In this document: positions 18,508 to 25,711 of the stretch, one piece after another | Layout: the number at the start of each line of letters is the position of its first letter | Position numbering within the stretch: position 1 is the stretch's first letter | DNA from: Prolixibacteraceae bacterium | GTDB taxonomy: Bacteria > Bacteroidota > Bacteroidia > Bacteroidales > Prolixibacteraceae | NCBI GenBank assembly: GCA_027451165.1 | Contig: DAIDJX010000001.1 | Location: 1 to 34,876 of the forward strand | Reading direction: 5' to 3' | Length of the DNA stretch: 34,876 nt | Program-made: the position numbers and the translations under genes | Notes under the pieces: model-generated | The model's database searches: none | Told to the model about the DNA's origin: nothing | Seen by the model: only the letters and a program-made list of their open reading frames with translations

Positions 18508-19452
18508 TTGGCAAAAAATAACATTACAGGTAACTCTTCGATACCATTTCACATCCTCTCCGGTTTTCTCGGAAGCGGCAAGACTACGTTGATGAAGGAA
18601 ATACTGTCGCAACTGCCGGCCGGCCGGAAAACGGGCATCATCCAGAACGAATTTGCCCCGGTATCCTTTGACGGCGCTGAACTTAAAAGCACCGGCGCCG
18701 CTTTCGACCTGCTCGAAATCAACAATGGTTCCGTTTTCTGCGTTTGCCTGCTTTCCGGTTTTGTAAGCTCACTGAGTCAGTTTCTGGACCAATATTCACC
18801 CGACATACTTATTCTGGAAGCCTCAGGGTTGTCGGATACCACTTCCATCGCGGAAATACTTTCACACCCCTTATTGTCAGGCAGGCTTTATCTGGCGTCC
18901 AACTGGTGCATCGTCGATGCCGTCAATTTTCTCCGGAGCGGGAAAATGCAGCAACGGCTTATCCACCAGATCAGAATGGCTGACCGGATACTGATCAATA
19001 AAACAGATCTTGCGCCTGAGGCAGTGCCTGAAATAACAAAGCAGGTTCGTTCACTCAATCCCTTTGCTCCCATACAAACCACCACTTTCTGCCAGACAGA
19101 TTTCAAACCCGGTTTGTTACCAGTACCCCGTTTCATACCCCTGCCGGATCACGCCCTTTCTCGCCCGGAGGTATCCTCGCTGGTCATTAAAACCACACGA
19201 AAAATCCCGGAAACACGCCTGTCAGACTTTCTGAATCTTTGGGCTCCGCTTTCCTACCGGATGAAGGGTTTCGTACAGGTAAGCAACGGCGGTACGGTGG
19301 CCGTTCATTCCACCCCGGGCCAGACTGAAATCCGGCAGGTGGCCTGGTGGCCGGGTCCCACCGAACTGATGGCCATCACCGACCGGTTTACCCTCCGGGA
19401 ATGGAACCGGTCGTTCAGCGAATTTGCGGACCCAACGAATTCCGGTCGATAA
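18508..19452 (+). CDS. CobW/G3E-family P-loop GTPase (putative metal chaperone)
   Basis: The 314-residue protein has the G3E GTPase fold: Walker A GFLGSGKTT (19-27), QNEF (46-49), the Walker B region ILILEASGLSDT (100-111), NKTD (164-167), and a C-terminal CobW-type domain. G3E proteins usually deliver metals or cofactors. Their CxCC metal motif after the switch region is altered here to CVCL (78-81, in NGSVFCVCLLSGF), so only two of three cysteines remain. No metalloenzyme or transporter gene is adjacent. The start is a TTG at 18508; an in-frame TGA lies at 18499-18501 and no in-frame ATG is near. An ATG at 18498 is in another frame and could join only by a shift at the A6 run. A near-match promoter element (CAACTTTG) lies at 18476-18483. 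Confidence 0.85.
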   Translation: MAKNNITGNSSIPFHILSGFLGSGKTTLMKEILSQLPAGRKTGIIQNEFAPVSFDGAELKSTGAAFDLLEINNGSVFCVCLLSGFVSSLSQFLDQYSPDILILEASGLSDTTSIAEILSHPLLSGRLYLASNWCIVDAVNFLRSGKMQQRLIHQIRMADRILINKTDLAPEAVPEITKQVRSLNPFAPIQTTTFCQTDFKPGLLPVPRFIPLPDHALSRPEVSSLVIKTTRKIPETRLSDFLNLWAPLSYRMKGFVQVSNGGTVAVHSTPGQTEIRQVAWWPGPTELMAITDRFTLREWNRSFSEFADPTNSGR

Positions 19453-19476
19453 GGCAAACCATATCCCCCTGTAGAA

Positions 19477-19534
19477 ATTTCGGATTTCGGATCTTTGATT
19501 TCGGATTTCGGATCTTTGATTTCGGATTTTTGAT
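19477..19534. repeat. 21-bp tandem repeat, ATTTCGGATTTCGG type
   Basis: Two identical 21-base units (19477-19497 and 19498-19518), each ATTTCGGATTTCGGATCTTT plus G, are followed by a shortened third copy ATTTCGGATTTTTG (19519-19532). Each unit is built from the 7-base word ATTTCGG. The same word, in the opposite orientation, makes up the repeat at 2215-2250. Confidence 0.85.
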
Positions 19535-19574
19535 TTGCCGGGTATGATACACAATGTTAACAATATGGAGCATT

Positions 19575-19586
19575 AAGGAGGTGATC
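19575..19586 (+). other. Perfect anti-Shine-Dalgarno complement (AAGGAGGTGATC)
   Basis: Twelve bases match the complement of the conserved bacterial 16S rRNA 3' end. The nearest possible start on this strand, TTG 19597, is poorly spaced and opens only the implausible extension of era. Such strong sites are unusual in Bacteroidota. It may be chance, or a relic of a 16S 3' end in the opposite orientation. Confidence 0.35.
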
Positions 19587-19609
19587 TCTGTTCAGGTTGT
19601 CCTTTTTCC

Positions 19610-19617
19610 TATCTTTG
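19610..19617 (+). promoter_or_regulatory. Bacteroidota -7 promoter element for era
   Basis: TATCTTTG matches TAnnTTTG exactly, 27 bases before the era ATG. It lies inside the upstream in-frame extension from TTG 19597, which argues that the extension is not translated. Confidence 0.55.
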
Positions 19618-19644
19618 CAGCTGATTTTTAGTGAATTGATCGTT

Positions 19645-20529
19645 ATGGCACATAAAGCTGGTTTTGTCAACATCATCGGAAATCCCAATGTGGGTAAATC
19701 AACCATCATGAACGCCATGGTGGGTGAAAGGCTTTCCATCATTACCAGTAAAATGCAAACCACCCGTCACCGGATCAAAGGGATTGTGAATGGCGAAGAT
19801 TTTCAGATTGTCTATTCAGACACCCCCGGAATCCTCAAGCCGGTGTATAAGTTGCAGGAAACCATGATGAAGTTTGTGGATACCGCTCTTATTGATGCCG
19901 ATATCATCCTTTATGTCACTGATGTAAAGGAAGATCCCGCCAAAAACAGCGTTTACATTGAAAGAATCCGGAAGTCTGCCCTTCCCGTGATTGTACTGAT
20001 CAATAAAATTGATTTATCCAACCAGGAGGAGGTGATCCGACTGTTCAATTATTGGACGGACGTTTTTCCCGATGCCGCTATTTTTCCGGTGTCGGCCACC
20101 GAAAAATTCAACCTGAGGCCGGTTCTGGAGAAAATTATTGAGTGGCTCCCTGAAAATCCGCCCTTTTTTCCCAAGGATGAACTTACAGACCGCAGTGAAC
20201 GTTTTTTCATGCAGGAGATCATCCGGGAAAAAATCCTGCTGACCTACCAGAAAGAAATTCCTTATTCCACGGAAGTGGAAGTGGAATCCTTCCGGGAAGA
20301 AGAGGGAATCCTCCGGATCGGTGCGGTTATTTATGTGGAAAGAGATTCACAGAAAGGGATCATCATCGGAAAGGGCGGATTCGCCTTGAAAAAGGTGGGA
20401 ACCATGGCCCGTCAGGAAGCTGAAGAATTCTTCGGAAGAAAGATTTTTCTGGAACTGTTTGTGAAAATTGCCAAAGACTGGCGCGATAAAGACAGTTCCC
20501 TGAAGAAATTCGGGTACGAAGCCGAATAA
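19645..20529 (+). CDS. era: Ribosome assembly GTPase Era
   Basis: Era binds the 3' end of 16S rRNA and promotes 30S subunit maturation. From the ATG at 19645 it has 294 residues, the normal size. The GTPase domain shows G1 GNPNVGKST (12-20), a switch region with TTRHRIKG, G3 SDTPG (58-62) and G4 NKID. The C-terminal KH RNA-binding domain includes GIIIGKGGFALKKVG. An in-frame extension to TTG 19597 exists but contains the promoter element and no conserved residues. It is followed by der after a repeat-filled gap of 107 bases. Confidence 0.96.
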   Translation: MAHKAGFVNIIGNPNVGKSTIMNAMVGERLSIITSKMQTTRHRIKGIVNGEDFQIVYSDTPGILKPVYKLQETMMKFVDTALIDADIILYVTDVKEDPAKNSVYIERIRKSALPVIVLINKIDLSNQEEVIRLFNYWTDVFPDAAIFPVSATEKFNLRPVLEKIIEWLPENPPFFPKDELTDRSERFFMQEIIREKILLTYQKEIPYSTEVEVESFREEEGILRIGAVIYVERDSQKGIIIGKGGFALKKVGTMARQEAEEFFGRKIFLELFVKIAKDWRDKDSSLKKFGYEAE

Positions 20530-20540
20530 ACCGCAGGTCG

Positions 20541-20611
20541 TCATTGACCAATGACCAATGACGCGCAGCAAATGACCAATGACGCGCAGCAAATGACCAA
20601 TGACCAATGAC
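20541..20611. repeat. ATGACCA tandem repeat with 21-bp higher-order unit
   Basis: The era-der gap is almost entirely made of the word AATGACC. A 21-base unit, ACGCGCAGCAAATGACCAAT plus G, occurs from 20561 and again exactly from 20582, flanked by plain ATGACCA copies. It starts 11 bases after the era stop and ends 26 bases before der. It is direct, unspaced and too short-period to be a CRISPR array. Confidence 0.85.
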
Positions 20612-20636
20612 TTTTTTAATAGTTTGAGTTCAAAAT

Positions 20637-21944
20637 ATGAGTAAAATAGTTGCCATCGTAGGACGGCCAAATGTCGGGAAATCGACGCTTTTCAACCGTT
20701 TTGTGGAATCCCGGAAAGCCATTGTGGACGATGTTTCCGGAGTGACCCGTGACCGTATATACGGAAAATGTCACTGGAACGGGGTCGATTTTTCCGTCAT
20801 CGATACCGGGGGATATGTTTCCAGCCCTGAGGATGTTTTTGAAGAAGAAATCCGGAAGCAGGTACACCTGGCTCTTGAAGAATCTGACGTGGTCCTTTTC
20901 GTGGTAGATGTGGAAGCAGGAATCACCGATCTGGATGAAGGTATGGCCCAGTTACTCAGGCGTTCCGACCACAAAGTGCTGTTGGTGGTCAACAAAGTTG
21001 ATAACAATTCCCGCATGGCTGATGCCCAGGATTTTTATTCCCTTGGACTGGGGGAAATTTATCTGATCTCTTCCATGACCGGCAGTGGTACCGGAGATTT
21101 GCTTGATGAAGTCATCCGTATGCTTCCCCAGACGAAAGAGGAGGAAGAAGAGCAAATCCTGCCCAGGTTTACGGTGGTCGGAAGGCCTAATGTGGGCAAA
21201 TCTTCCTTTATCAACGCCCTCATCGGTGAAGAAAGAAACATCGTGACCGACATTGCCGGAACAACCCGGGATGCCATTCATACCCGGTACAACAAGTTTG
21301 GATATGATTTCATCATCATCGATACGGCAGGATTGCGAAAAAGAGCCAAGGTCAAGGAAGACCTTGAGTTTTATTCAGTCCTCCGCTCTGTCCGCACCAT
21401 CGAGGAATCCGATGTCTGCCTGCTCATTCTGGATGCGGAAAGGGGTATTGAAGCCCAGGATCTGGCCATTTTCAACCTGATCCAGAAAAACAAAAAAGGG
21501 TTGGTTATTCTGGTCAACAAATGGGATTTGATTGAAAAAGACAATTCTTCCGTCAACCAGTTTCAGAAAGACATTAAGGAAAGGATTGCCCCGTTTACGG
21601 ATGTACCGGTTGTTTTCATCTCTTCGCTGACCAAACAGCGTATCCATAAGGCGTTGGAAACGGCAATGCAGGTTTATCAGAACAAAAAACAAAAAATCAA
21701 AACGTCTGAGTTGAACGAGGTAATGCTGGAGGTGATTGAACGATATCCGCCACCGGCCTGGAAAGGGAAAAACATCAAGATCAAATACTGCATGCAATTG
21801 CCATCCGCAGCTCCGGGATTTGTATTTTTTGCCAACTTGCCGCAGTACATCAAGGAACCCTATAAACGTTACCTGGAAAACCAGCTCAGGGAGAAATTCC
21901 AGTTTTCCGGGGTACCTGTGCAGATTTTTTTCCGTCAAAAATAG
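20637..21944 (+). CDS. der: Ribosome biogenesis GTPase Der (EngA)
   Basis: Der is a tandem GTPase needed for 50S ribosomal subunit assembly. The 435-residue protein has two complete G domains. The first has GRPNVGKST (9-17), VIDTGGY and NKVD. The second has GRPNVGKSS (182-190), IIDTAGLRKR and NKWD. A C-terminal KH-like domain follows (PPPAWKGKNIKIKYCMQ). Length is normal. The ATG at 20637 is the conserved start (MSKIVAIVGRPNVGKS). It is followed 2 bases after its stop by a promoter element for mutL. Confidence 0.97.
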   Translation: MSKIVAIVGRPNVGKSTLFNRFVESRKAIVDDVSGVTRDRIYGKCHWNGVDFSVIDTGGYVSSPEDVFEEEIRKQVHLALEESDVVLFVVDVEAGITDLDEGMAQLLRRSDHKVLLVVNKVDNNSRMADAQDFYSLGLGEIYLISSMTGSGTGDLLDEVIRMLPQTKEEEEEQILPRFTVVGRPNVGKSSFINALIGEERNIVTDIAGTTRDAIHTRYNKFGYDFIIIDTAGLRKRAKVKEDLEFYSVLRSVRTIEESDVCLLILDAERGIEAQDLAIFNLIQKNKKGLVILVNKWDLIEKDNSSVNQFQKDIKERIAPFTDVPVVFISSLTKQRIHKALETAMQVYQNKKQKIKTSELNEVMLEVIERYPPPAWKGKNIKIKYCMQLPSAAPGFVFFANLPQYIKEPYKRYLENQLREKFQFSGVPVQIFFRQK

Positions 21945-21946
21945 GC

Positions 21947-21954
21947 TACATTTG
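21947..21954 (+). promoter_or_regulatory. Bacteroidota -7 promoter element for mutL
   Basis: TACATTTG matches TAnnTTTG exactly and starts 2 bases after the der stop codon, 46 bases before the mutL start. The -33 position is a T-run without a clear TTG. Confidence 0.5.
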
Positions 21955-21986
21955 GCCCAAATGATTTCAGCCGGAAATCATGATCT

Positions 21987-21996
21987 AAAAGAGGAG
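21987..21996 (+). promoter_or_regulatory. Shine-Dalgarno-like site supporting the GTG start of mutL
   Basis: AAAAGAGGAG ends 4 bases before GTG 22001. It is one of the few recognisable ribosome binding sites in this window and supports the non-ATG start of mutL. Confidence 0.5.
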
Positions 21997-22000
21997 ATCT

Positions 22001-23830
22001 GTGAGTGACATTATCCAGTTGTTGCCCGATTCGGTAGCGAATCAGATTGCTGCAGGGGAAGTAATCCAGCGTCCTGCATCGGTGGTCAAGGAATTGGTGG
22101 AAAATTCCCTGGATGCCGGCGCCGGGGAAATCATTATCCACATCAAGGATGCAGGGAAGACCCTGATACAGATCACGGATAACGGTTCAGGAATGTCTCC
22201 CTCTGATGCCCGTCTCTCCTTTGAACGTCATGCCACTTCCAAAATCCGCCAGGCTAATGATTTGTTTGCCATCCGGACGATGGGCTTCCGGGGAGAAGCA
22301 TTGGCCTCAGTTGCAGCCATTGCCGATGTGGAAATGCGCACCCGCCGATATGAAGATGAAACCGGTACCTACCTGCACATCATCGCCACCAATGTCATCA
22401 CCCAGGAAATGGTGGCTTGTCAGCGGGGTACTACCATTCAGGTAAAAAACCTTTTCTTTAATGTTCCTGCCCGGCGTAAATTCCTGAAGTCAGAGGCTTA
22501 TGAGTTAAAGAACATCATTTCAGAAGTGCAGCGGGTGGCCATTCCCAATCCGGAAATCGCCTTCCAGCTCTTCCACAACAATATTCTCCTGCTTGATCTT
22601 CCTGCCGGGAACCACATGAAAAGGCTGGTGGGGATTTTTGGAAAGAACATCAGCCAATGCCTCGTCCCGGTGAACAGTTCCACCTCTGTGGTGAATGTAA
22701 CAGGGTTCACGGGATTACCCAGGTTTGCCCGGAAAACCATGGGAGAACAGTTCTTTTTCGTGAACCGGCGCTACATGCGGCATCCCTGGTTTCACAAAGC
22801 CATCATGCAGGCTTATGAAAAACTGATGCCTGCCGATTCCTTTCCTTCTTACTTTCTCTTTCTGGAAACAGATCCCGGACAGATTGACATCAATGTGCAC
22901 CCGACCAAGACTGAGATTAAGTTCGAGGATGAGAATGCCATCTGGCAGATCATTCATGCGGCTGTCAGGGAAACACTGGGTAAAAACAGTATTGTCCCGT
23001 CCATCGATTTCGACCAGTCGGGCAGTATAGACATCCCACTGCCTCCCCGCCAGGGCGCCGTTGTCCCGGAGCCTTCCATATCACTGATTCCGGGGTACAA
23101 CCCCTTTCAGACACCCTTCAGACCAGAAAATTCCCAGGTGCCCACCTTCCGGAGAGACCATGAAAATCTCCCCAACTGGGATAAATTGTATGGTGACCGC
23201 AAGGAAGACGCCTCCCTTTTCAGAGGAACCACTACCCCGGAATCAGCGGGCACTGTTCCGGCATATGGCAGGAAAGCGCTGCAAATCAAACAGAAATACC
23301 TCATTCTGCCGGTGAAGTCGGGGATGATGGTCGTTGACCAGCGCAGAGCCAGGGAACGGATCCTGTATGAACGTTTCCTCGATATCCTGAAAACAGAACA
23401 TGTCGCTTCCCAGCAGATCCTGTTTCCCCAAACCTTTGAACTCCACGGAGCCGATTCAGAATTGCTGAAGGAATTGCTTCCCGATCTGACTTCCCTGGGT
23501 TTTGATATACGGGAATTCGGAAAAGATACCTGGATCATCAACGGCGTGCCGGGAGTATTGGAAGATAATTCACCGGTAACTGTAGTTGAAAAATTACTGG
23601 AGGAATTTAAAAATTCTCCCATCAATGCCCGTACCCGGTTGAAAGAACAAACGGCAGCTTCCCTGGCGAGGGCTTCCGCGATGAATTTTCAGGAAGAACT
23701 GTCCCAGGAGGAAATGCAACAACTCATAGACCAGTTGTTTGCCTGTGCTTCCCCCAATTTTACCAGCGATGGAAGAACCATCCTGACCATCATGCCGCTG
23801 GAAGAATTAGACAAATACTTCAGCAGATGA
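22001..23830 (+). CDS. mutL: DNA mismatch repair protein MutL
   Basis: MutL couples mismatch recognition by MutS to downstream repair. The 609-residue protein has the N-terminal GHKL ATPase: IAAGEVIQRPASVVKELVEN (16-35) with the catalytic glutamate, DNGSGM (60-65) and GFRGEAL (95-101). A proline-rich linker follows at about 345-420, then a C-terminal dimerisation domain. The endonuclease motif DQHAxxExxxxE of MutL proteins reads DQRRARERILYE (446-457). The metal-ligand histidine is arginine, and the usual C-terminal CPHGRP motif reads SPNFTSDGRT. Nicking activity is therefore doubtful. The GTG at 22001 is the only start that keeps the conserved SDIIQLLPDSVANQIAAGE beginning; a Shine-Dalgarno-like site supports it. 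Confidence 0.96.
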   Translation: MSDIIQLLPDSVANQIAAGEVIQRPASVVKELVENSLDAGAGEIIIHIKDAGKTLIQITDNGSGMSPSDARLSFERHATSKIRQANDLFAIRTMGFRGEALASVAAIADVEMRTRRYEDETGTYLHIIATNVITQEMVACQRGTTIQVKNLFFNVPARRKFLKSEAYELKNIISEVQRVAIPNPEIAFQLFHNNILLLDLPAGNHMKRLVGIFGKNISQCLVPVNSSTSVVNVTGFTGLPRFARKTMGEQFFFVNRRYMRHPWFHKAIMQAYEKLMPADSFPSYFLFLETDPGQIDINVHPTKTEIKFEDENAIWQIIHAAVRETLGKNSIVPSIDFDQSGSIDIPLPPRQGAVVPEPSISLIPGYNPFQTPFRPENSQVPTFRRDHENLPNWDKLYGDRKEDASLFRGTTTPESAGTVPAYGRKALQIKQKYLILPVKSGMMVVDQRRARERILYERFLDILKTEHVASQQILFPQTFELHGADSELLKELLPDLTSLGFDIREFGKDTWIINGVPGVLEDNSPVTVVEKLLEEFKNSPINARTRLKEQTAASLARASAMNFQEELSQEEMQQLIDQLFACASPNFTSDGRTILTIMPLEELDKYFSR

Positions 23831-23850
23831 CACAATGACGTAAAAGTAGA

Positions 23851-23869
23851 CCGGCCTCCTTTTGGCCGG
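23851..23869. terminator. GC-rich hairpin after mutL
   Basis: CCGGCC (23851-23856), a 7-base loop TCCTTTT and GGCCGG (23864-23869) form a perfect 6-bp stem 20 bases after the mutL stop. It is followed by AAAATTGTTA and not by a T-run, so termination is uncertain. It could instead be an attenuating or RNA-stabilising structure between mutL and the first rhomboid gene. Confidence 0.35.
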
Positions 23870-23900
23870 AAAATTGTTATACACGATTAAACAGTTGACT

Positions 23901-24716
23901 ATGAATCAATACAGACCCATCTTCAGGGACACACCGGTGGTCGTCAAGAATCTGATCATCATTAATGTAATAATGCTGCTGGCTACTTTCGCCCTGCAAC
24001 AGGGAGGCATTGACCTGACAGAAAGACTGGGATTGCATTACCCCGGTTCTGATAAATTCAGACTGTACCAAATCATCACCCACATGTTTATGCATGGCGG
24101 GTTCATGCACCTTTTCTTCAACATGTTTGCCCTCTGGATGTTTGGGAGAATTCTGGAAAGCGTGTGGGGCCCCAGGAGGTTCCTGGTTTACTATTTCGTG
24201 ACCGGTCTGGGCGCTGTTGCCCTGCATACCTTTGTGAATTACCTTGAAATCTCTTCCATGCAACATGCCATATCGGCTTTCAGCAATACCCCTGCCCCGG
24301 AACTCCTTGAGAAATTCGTGAACAAAAACCTTCCTTCACCAAGCAAACAGTTACTTGATTTTATCTCCAACTGGTACGATGAACCGTCCAGTTCTGCATT
24401 TGCCATTGAGGGACAAAAAGTAATGGAACAAATTGTCAGGCTGAAAATGGATATTCCGACAGTGGGCGCTTCAGGAGCAGTTTTCGGTGTTTTGCTGGCA
24501 TTCGGGATGCTCTTCCCCAATACCCAACTGATGTTGCTTTTCCCTCCCATCCCCATCAAGGCGAAGTATTTTGTAATGGCGTACGGGGTTATCGAACTTT
24601 ATTTCGGTCTGACCAACTCAGGAGGAAGCATCGCCCACTTTGCCCACCTGGGCGGAATGCTCTTCGGGTTTTTCCTGATCAAATACTGGAATAAAACAAC
24701 AAGAAATTTTTATTGA
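23901..24716 (+). CDS. Rhomboid family intramembrane serine protease (first copy)
   Basis: Rhomboids cleave transmembrane helices inside the membrane. From the ATG at 23901 the protein has 271 residues and about six hydrophobic segments. The signature HMFMHGGFMHLFFNMFALWMFG (61-82) contains the oxyanion-side H and N residues. The catalytic serine is S191 in VGASGAVFG, and the catalytic histidine is H249 in AHFAHLGGMLFG. A hydrophilic insertion of about 70 residues (roughly 115-185) separates the third and catalytic helices. Thirteen further in-frame codons back to TTG 23862 overlap the preceding hairpin and are not credible. The substrate is unknown. Confidence 0.9.
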   Translation: MNQYRPIFRDTPVVVKNLIIINVIMLLATFALQQGGIDLTERLGLHYPGSDKFRLYQIITHMFMHGGFMHLFFNMFALWMFGRILESVWGPRRFLVYYFVTGLGAVALHTFVNYLEISSMQHAISAFSNTPAPELLEKFVNKNLPSPSKQLLDFISNWYDEPSSSAFAIEGQKVMEQIVRLKMDIPTVGASGAVFGVLLAFGMLFPNTQLMLLFPPIPIKAKYFVMAYGVIELYFGLTNSGGSIAHFAHLGGMLFGFFLIKYWNKTTRNFY

Positions 24717-24733
24717 CAAATCCTAAAGTGTAA

Positions 24734-24788
24734 AGACAAGGCGCGCTTTGTCTGTTAATACAGAGACAAGGCACGCCTTGTCTCTACA
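24734..24788. repeat. Two tandem palindromes, AGACAAGGC...GTCTCT type
   Basis: The gap between the rhomboid genes holds two palindromes. AGACAAGGCGCGCTTTGTCT (24734-24753) pairs throughout apart from one G-T wobble. At 24762-24785 an 11-bp perfect stem AGAGACAAGGC/GCCTTGTCTCT closes on a 2-base loop and is followed by TAC. They are near-copies of each other and related to 16961-16982. I recognise GAGACAAGG...TCTCTAC elements as REP-like repeats common in Bacteroidota (from memory). No T-run follows. Confidence 0.8.
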
Positions 24789-24811
24789 ACCAACCATATG
24801 ATTTAACATAT

Positions 24812-25684
24812 ATGGAAATCTGGAATGACATCAAAACCTCCTTTAAAGAAGGATCGGTCATCACCCGGCTGATTTACCTGAACCTGGGCATTTTCCTGCT
24901 TTTCAGGCTATTACACCTGTTCTTTTTTCTATCCGGCGCAGGTTTTAACGGTCTGATCTGGTTCGAACTTCCCGCCGGGGTCCCTCAGTTCCTGCGGCAG
25001 CCCTGGTCTTTGTTCACCTATATGTTCCTCCATTTTGACTTTTTGCACATCCTGTTTAACCTGCTGGTGTTGTATTGGTTCGGGAGAATCTTTCTCGACT
25101 ATTTCACGCAGAATCAGCTGCTGGGGCTTTACCTTTTGGGTGGGTTAACCGGCGGTTTGGTGTATATGCTGGCTTATAATCTTTTCCCGGTTTTCAGCGG
25201 GGTGATTGAAAGCTCTTATCTGCTCGGGGCATCTGCTTCTATCATAGCCATACTGATCGCTGCAGCCGTCCGTGATCCCAACCGGGACATTTATCTTTTC
25301 CTCATCGGAAGAGTACCCCTCAAATTTTTAGCCCTCTTTATGGTGCTTAGTTACATCATCGGCATATCAGTCTCCAATGCCGGCGGAAACCTGGCCCATT
25401 TGGGCGGAGTGGTAGCCGGGTGGATATTTGCCTCAGCAGCACAAAAGGGGAAAGACCTGACCTCCTTCGTTCCGGCACTTGAGAAAGGTTGGATGAAACT
25501 GATCAGGCCACGGCCAAAAATCAGTGTGATTCACAAACAACCTCCACGGGACGATTATGAATACAACCGGCAACGCATGGCCGACCACCAGGAACTGAAC
25601 AGAATTCTGGATAAAATCAGCAAAACAGGTTACGACAGCCTGACCAGATCAGAAAAGGAAATCCTCTTCAGACATGGCAAATAA
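24812..25684 (+). CDS. Rhomboid family intramembrane serine protease with cytosolic C-terminal tail (second copy)
   Basis: A 290-residue paralogue of the preceding gene. It has six to seven hydrophobic segments, YMFLHFDFLHILFNLLVLYWFG (70-91), the catalytic serine S141 in LGASASI and the histidine H196 in NLAHLGG. The active-site sequence is GASA and not GASG. After the membrane part a soluble tail of about 75 residues ends in a small conserved helical module (LNRILDKISKTGYDSLTRSE, 262-281) resembling DUF6576. Pairs of such rhomboids after mutL are familiar in Bacteroidota. Start is the ATG at 24812. It converges on the phosphoribosyltransferase gene. Confidence 0.88.
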   Translation: MEIWNDIKTSFKEGSVITRLIYLNLGIFLLFRLLHLFFFLSGAGFNGLIWFELPAGVPQFLRQPWSLFTYMFLHFDFLHILFNLLVLYWFGRIFLDYFTQNQLLGLYLLGGLTGGLVYMLAYNLFPVFSGVIESSYLLGASASIIAILIAAAVRDPNRDIYLFLIGRVPLKFLALFMVLSYIIGISVSNAGGNLAHLGGVVAGWIFASAAQKGKDLTSFVPALEKGWMKLIRPRPKISVIHKQPPRDDYEYNRQRMADHQELNRILDKISKTGYDSLTRSEKEILFRHGK

Positions 25685-25711
25685 GCGCTGATTTCAGGAT
25701 TAGACCAATCG

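Noticed and set aside
19597..19644. N-terminal extension of era from TTG 19597
   Set aside because: It contains the TATCTTTG promoter element and adds no conserved residues; ATG 19645 is the family start.
20541..20611. Possible small CRISPR array between era and der
   Set aside because: Units are contiguous, built on a 7-base word, without unique spacers, and no cas gene is present.
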